A stretch of DNA of 64,000 nt from Primula veris. Taxonomy: Eukaryota > Streptophyta > Magnoliopsida > Ericales > Primulaceae. This document shows, piece by piece, positions 60,410 through 64,000 of this stretch. The stretch lies in the NCBI GenBank assembly GCA_963682055.1, contig OY821743.1:12846566-12910565 (forward strand), given 5' to 3'. Below the pieces are notes generated by a model. That model saw only the letters and a program-made list of their open reading frames with translations, was not told the origin of the DNA and did no database searches. The position numbers were made by a program, and so were the translations under genes. Numbering within the stretch: position 1 is the stretch's first letter; every line of letters starts with the position of its first letter.

Positions 60410-63061
60410 ATGAATTACAACTATGGTTATGACAACAACCAATGGAATAACAACAACAATGCGAATTCATCCAGTGGCTCAAACGATGAGCTAACTGATT
60501 ATTCAGAGCACTTTGAAGTTGATGAATTGACTTGGGAAACAAGGGATGAAATGCTTGCTGATCTTGCTGATGTGGCTGGGAATTGGGGTTTCATCCTTAC
60601 GATTCGTAGGTCTGGAGGGGGTGATGGGAGCAGAACACCGTATGTTGAAATTGTGTGTGATAAATCGGGGGTTTACGAAAAAAAGAAACCATCTTCCGTA
60701 AAATCAGGTACAAAGAAAAAAGACTGTCCATTTTTCATTAAAGGTTACGTAGTTAATGGTGAATGGATGTGTCACATAGAAAATAGACAACATAACCACC
60801 CACCTCCAACTTACCTCCAAGGACAAGCACGACGTGCTCGTTTAACCCAAGATGAAAAAGAAATTGTTAAAACTTTAAGGCAAAGTAGTTTTAAAGTTGG
60901 TGCTATATTAGAGGCCATTAAAAATCGAAATCCTGACAATGTATCAAACACTAAAACGATACATAATTTTTTGGCCGGACTGAAATTTAAAGAACGCGAT
61001 GGTAGAAACCCGATACAGGAACTTTTTAATTTGTTGGATAGACATCGCTACACATTCTACTATAATATGAACCCATCAACCCATTGCCTTGAGAACTTGT
61101 TTTTTGCACACCCCGATTCTATAAGGATGTTCAAAGCTTTTCCTGATGTCTTGTTAATGGATTGTACATATAGGACAAACCGTTTTAATATGTCATTTCT
61201 AGAAGTCGTAGGAATGACATCAACGAACCAAACATATTGTTTAGGTTTTGTTTTCATGAGTGACGAGACAAAGGAAAGTTATATATGGGCATTGGAAAAA
61301 TTTAAAGTTACATTGGAGGGGTGTATACTACCTAGGGTGTTTGTAACCGACAGGGAAATGGCCTTATCAAATGCTTTATCCGTTATTTTTCCCGATTCGC
61401 ATCATATTTTGTGCACTTTTCATATTGCAAAAAATGTTTTGAAAAACTGCCGTAAAAAGATCCCTGACGAGGAGTGGCAAACATTTCTAGATGATTGGGG
61501 TTTATTGGTTGATTCTGAGTCGATAGAGGAGTACAATTATAACCGAACTAATTTCAATACCTCTTACAAATCGTACCCTGCTGTGATTAAGTATGTAGAC
61601 AAGCTTTTAAATGATTATGCTGAAAAGTTTGTTGCATGCTATACCAACCATACAACACATCTAGGTAACAGAACTAGCAATCAAGCCGAACAACAACATG
61701 CTAAGCTGAAAAGATCCCTTTCCACAAATACTGGCACGCTTGAAACCGTTTGGGTAGAGGTCAATAGAATTCTAGAAAAACAGTTTGAGGATATTAAGAT
61801 GAAGTTGGATAAATGCAAGTCTTATTTTCCACATTCTGAACGAACACCTCTGTTTATAAATCTTAGGTCGTATATCACACACTATGCCTTTGATTTATTA
61901 TTCCAAGAACACAAAAAATGTAGTGGCCAGGCTGATGAGAATTGTTCTTGCGGTTTCAAATTGTCTCACGGTTTACCTTGTCATCATATTATGAGTGAAC
62001 ATTTTTTATTCGGGAAGCCTCTTCCTCTAGAATATATTCATCCATTCTGGAAAAAATTAGACGTAATTGATGATAATGGGAACACCGATGATTATGGGGT
62101 AGAGGGTGATCTAGAAGAGTTTAAAAGTGTTTATGCTAGCAAAACTAATGTTGAAAAACGGCGTATGAAAACACAACTCCAAGAGATAACCGTACCAGCC
62201 AGAACATCCATCAGTGACCCCGAAGTGAGAGCAAATAGGGGGAGACCTAGAAAAGGCGACAAATCTAGTAAGAGGGATAAGTCGGGATGGGAGTATGTGG
62301 AGGAACAGAGTGCTGGTGCTAGTAGGGACAAGGGTAAAGGCAAGGCGGATGAAACACCGGAGGTAAGGGTAAACCCAACTAGGAGGCCGCGAAACCAGAA
62401 CCCTAAACCCACCCCCAATAGGCCAACCTTCCTGTACAGTGACCAAATATGGGTCATGTTACATAGTTACATCGAAACAGTTTATGATGTGCGTGGGGAT
62501 GGTAACTGTGGGTTCCGGGTACTTGCAAATGCGACGGGTAAACAGTATGGGGAAGATGATTGGTATGCGGTAAGATGTGAGTTGTTTCAAGAGCTGCAGC
62601 AAATGAAAGGTGTTTACTATGAGCTGTTTGAGAATGTTGGCTTTGAAGCTTACCGGTAGGATTATATTTTATCAAGTTTAAATTTTTATCATCCTACAGA
62701 TCCCGCACCTATTGACAAATGGATGAGATTTCCGTCTTATGGGTTTTTAATTGCTTCTCATTACAATATTCCAATTGTATTGTTGTCCTCATGGGAAAAT
62801 AATGATGGAGGGGTAAACGTGTGGAACAGTACTTTTTTACCTCTTTATACTGGTCCGCCTCGGGGAACGACAAATTACATCCCGACTGTAATGGTGTTCG
62901 TCAACAGTTGTCACTATGCTCAGGTTATTCCTAAAGAAGAAGGGATCTTCCCAATGCCAGGAATTATAGCACGGTGGGAACAAACACGCACTGAGACAGC
63001 TGCACCATGGAAGGAACTTTTTCGACCAAATTTCAAGTTATATATGGCGCTGGAAAAGTAA
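60410..63061 (+). CDS. MULE transposase (FAR1-like) with OTU domain; one in-frame amber codon
   Basis: ATG 60410 opens 749 codons to TAG 62657-62659; the same frame then stays open to TAA 63059-63061 (883 aa if the amber is ignored). The transposase cuts and joins element ends in the nucleus. WRKY-GCM1/FAR1-type zinc site: C83, C106, H128, H130. MULE DDE core: D251 (LLMDCTY), D314 (FVTDREMA), E427 (SNQAEQQH). SWIM zinc finger C512, C514, C524, H526. AT-hook GRPRKGD near 611-617, then a basic Pro-rich linker. OTU cysteine-protease domain: GDGNCGFR with C700 before the amber, and NSCHYAQV with H835 after it. The amber separates the two catalytic residues. A splice to remove it fails: the GT at 62656 to AG at 62700 gives a 45-nt intron and a new stop. 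So either the OTU is broken by one point change, or rare read-through occurs. The transposase part looks intact. Confidence 0.88.
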
Positions 63062-63956
63062 TCGGGAAAGCAAAAAGCAAATCAAGAAGAACCTATAGAC
63101 CTAAGTCCATAATCAGTTTTTTATTTTTAATTTTATGTAAAATACTATTTTTTTCAAGTTGTTGTAAATTTATATGATGTAAACAAATGTTTAATAAATT
63201 TGTTTTATGAAATTTAGTTCATGTTTGCATATTGAGTTAATTTATTTTATGAAATTTATATAATTTATGATTGTTTCATTCAAGAAAATTGTCGATTGAC
63301 ACCAAATTGACGACTTAGTTAATGTTTCATATTGCGTTATACAAGTGTTAAAAACAAACCAAAAAAACTTCAAAAAAATTGAGAGATTGTTATAATAATG
63401 GTAATTTATTTTATGTATAATTTTAAAAAAACGCATTTAGTTTTTTTATTAAAAAACAAATCATGTTTAATTTGAAACAAATATTCAGTATTTTAATTTT
63501 AATTATTAGAATTTTAATTTATGTAAAAAGAGTAATTTACATAAAATTAAAAATAAAAAACTGATTATTGACTCCAAATTGACGACTTAGTTAATGTTTC
63601 ATATTGCGTTATACAAGTGTTTAAAACCAAACAAAAAAACTTCTCAAAAATTGACAATTTAGTTAATCATTCAATAAATATAAACTTATACAATTGACAA
63701 AAATATAACATGAACCAAAATTGTAAAATTTATCAAAACAACTTTTTTTTGGTAAATTTTGTGTAAATTTTGAGAGTTTGTTAGAATATTGGTAATTTAT
63801 TTATGTAAAATTTTAAAAATAAGACATTTAGTTTTTTTATTAAAAAAATCATATTTAATTTGAAAAAAATATTTTAATAAGGCATTCAGTATTTTAATTT
63901 TAATTATTAGATTTTTAATTTTAATTTTAAAGCAAATAATCTGAAAAACACACAGA
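63062..63956. other. AT-rich 3' part of the element with repeated segments
   Basis: The text AATTGACGACTTAGTTAATG with GCGTTATACAAGTGTT occurs twice (about 63305 and 63577). A second segment (GTAATTTATTT...TTTAGTTTTTTTATTAAAAAA) also occurs twice (about 63401 and 63793). No gene. Confidence 0.65.
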
Positions 63957-64000
63957 CCGTAGATTAAATCTACGGTTTATAGTGATTAACTGTAAACCGT
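63957..64000. repeat. Start of a palindrome array matching the left-end array (cut by window)
   Basis: Reads GACCGTAGATTAAATCTACG then GTTTATAGTGATTAACTGTA and AACCGT at the last base. Same dyad core (GATTAAATC) and same spacer plan as 55255-55318, with a few differences. Confidence 0.85.

Larger units (their letters stand above)
55255..64000 (+). mobile_element. Composite Mutator-like element with PMD and transposase-OTU genes (right end outside window)
   Basis: Bounded on the left by a palindrome array (55255-55397). The same palindrome type with the same spacer plan begins at 63957 and is cut by the window end. Between them are a plant-mobile-domain gene and a MULE transposase with a downstream OTU domain, both on the plus strand, separated by a telomere-like tract and two further palindrome groups. 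No classical long terminal inverted repeat or 9-bp target duplication can be tested because the right end is missing. That the arrays mark the element ends is inferred from their match and position. Confidence 0.65.

Noticed and set aside
62656..62700. Intron removing the amber codon in the transposase-OTU frame
   Set aside because: GT and AG exist, but the intron would be 45 nt, below the usual plant minimum, and joining creates a new stop within a few codons.
1..64000. tRNA, rRNA or organelle insertions
   Set aside because: No cloverleaf, rRNA or recognisable chloroplast or mitochondrial gene was seen; the tRNA-like words found are retroelement primer sites.

Overview
The window looks like nuclear DNA of a eudicot plant. 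It is AT-rich, its genes carry GT-AG introns (one of 6.2 kb), plant-only families are present (neprosin-domain, WRKY and plant mobile domain proteins), and most of it is made of plant transposable elements. The species cannot be fixed from the sequence. Only two genes look like ordinary intact host genes: prefoldin subunit 3 (9922-19158, six exons, 189 aa) and a group IIc WRKY transcription factor (33884-36040, three exons, 312 aa). A third host gene, a neprosin-domain protein on the minus strand (four readable exons at 2019-3070), is cut off by a retrotransposon LTR.

Layout. 1-1960: the 3' end of a Sirevirus-type Copia element (ORF tail, repeated polypurine tracts, LTR). 2019-3070: neprosin gene fragment. 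3071-9921: AT-rich intergenic DNA with small transposon relics. 9922-19158: prefoldin gene; its first intron holds a diverged, three-times repeated block, a solo LTR and MITE-like repeats. 19159-24250: AT-rich DNA with a duplicated small repeat. 24250-29930: relic of a LINE ORF2 split by a complete but coding-dead Copia element (24675-29537, target duplication GGATG). 30094-33883: upstream region of the WRKY gene. 37419-48241: a hAT element with an 8-bp target duplication, itself split by a Sirevirus-like Copia element (37570-45483, target duplication AGAGT). 48847-50283: a Tourist-like and a Stowaway-like MITE. 51452-52897: a miniature minus-strand LTR element, followed by a 0.57-kb degenerate minisatellite.

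55255-64000: the most unusual region, a composite Mutator-like element that runs off the window. It starts with a 143-bp hairpin built of nested palindromes, and the same palindrome type reappears at 63957-64000. Between them lie a four-exon plant-mobile-domain gene, a 345-bp interstitial telomere-like (CCCTAAA)n tract, a second palindrome array with a different but still self-complementary core, a tandem 175-bp promoter repeat carrying a third palindrome version, and a FAR1-type MULE transposase whose frame continues into an OTU cysteine-protease domain after one in-frame amber codon.

Genes in this window do not form pathways. The linking theme is nested transposition: Copia into hAT, Copia into LINE, solo LTR into a MITE-like end, Sirevirus into a neprosin gene. 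Exon borders are read by eye from frame and GT-AG signals and have no transcript support.
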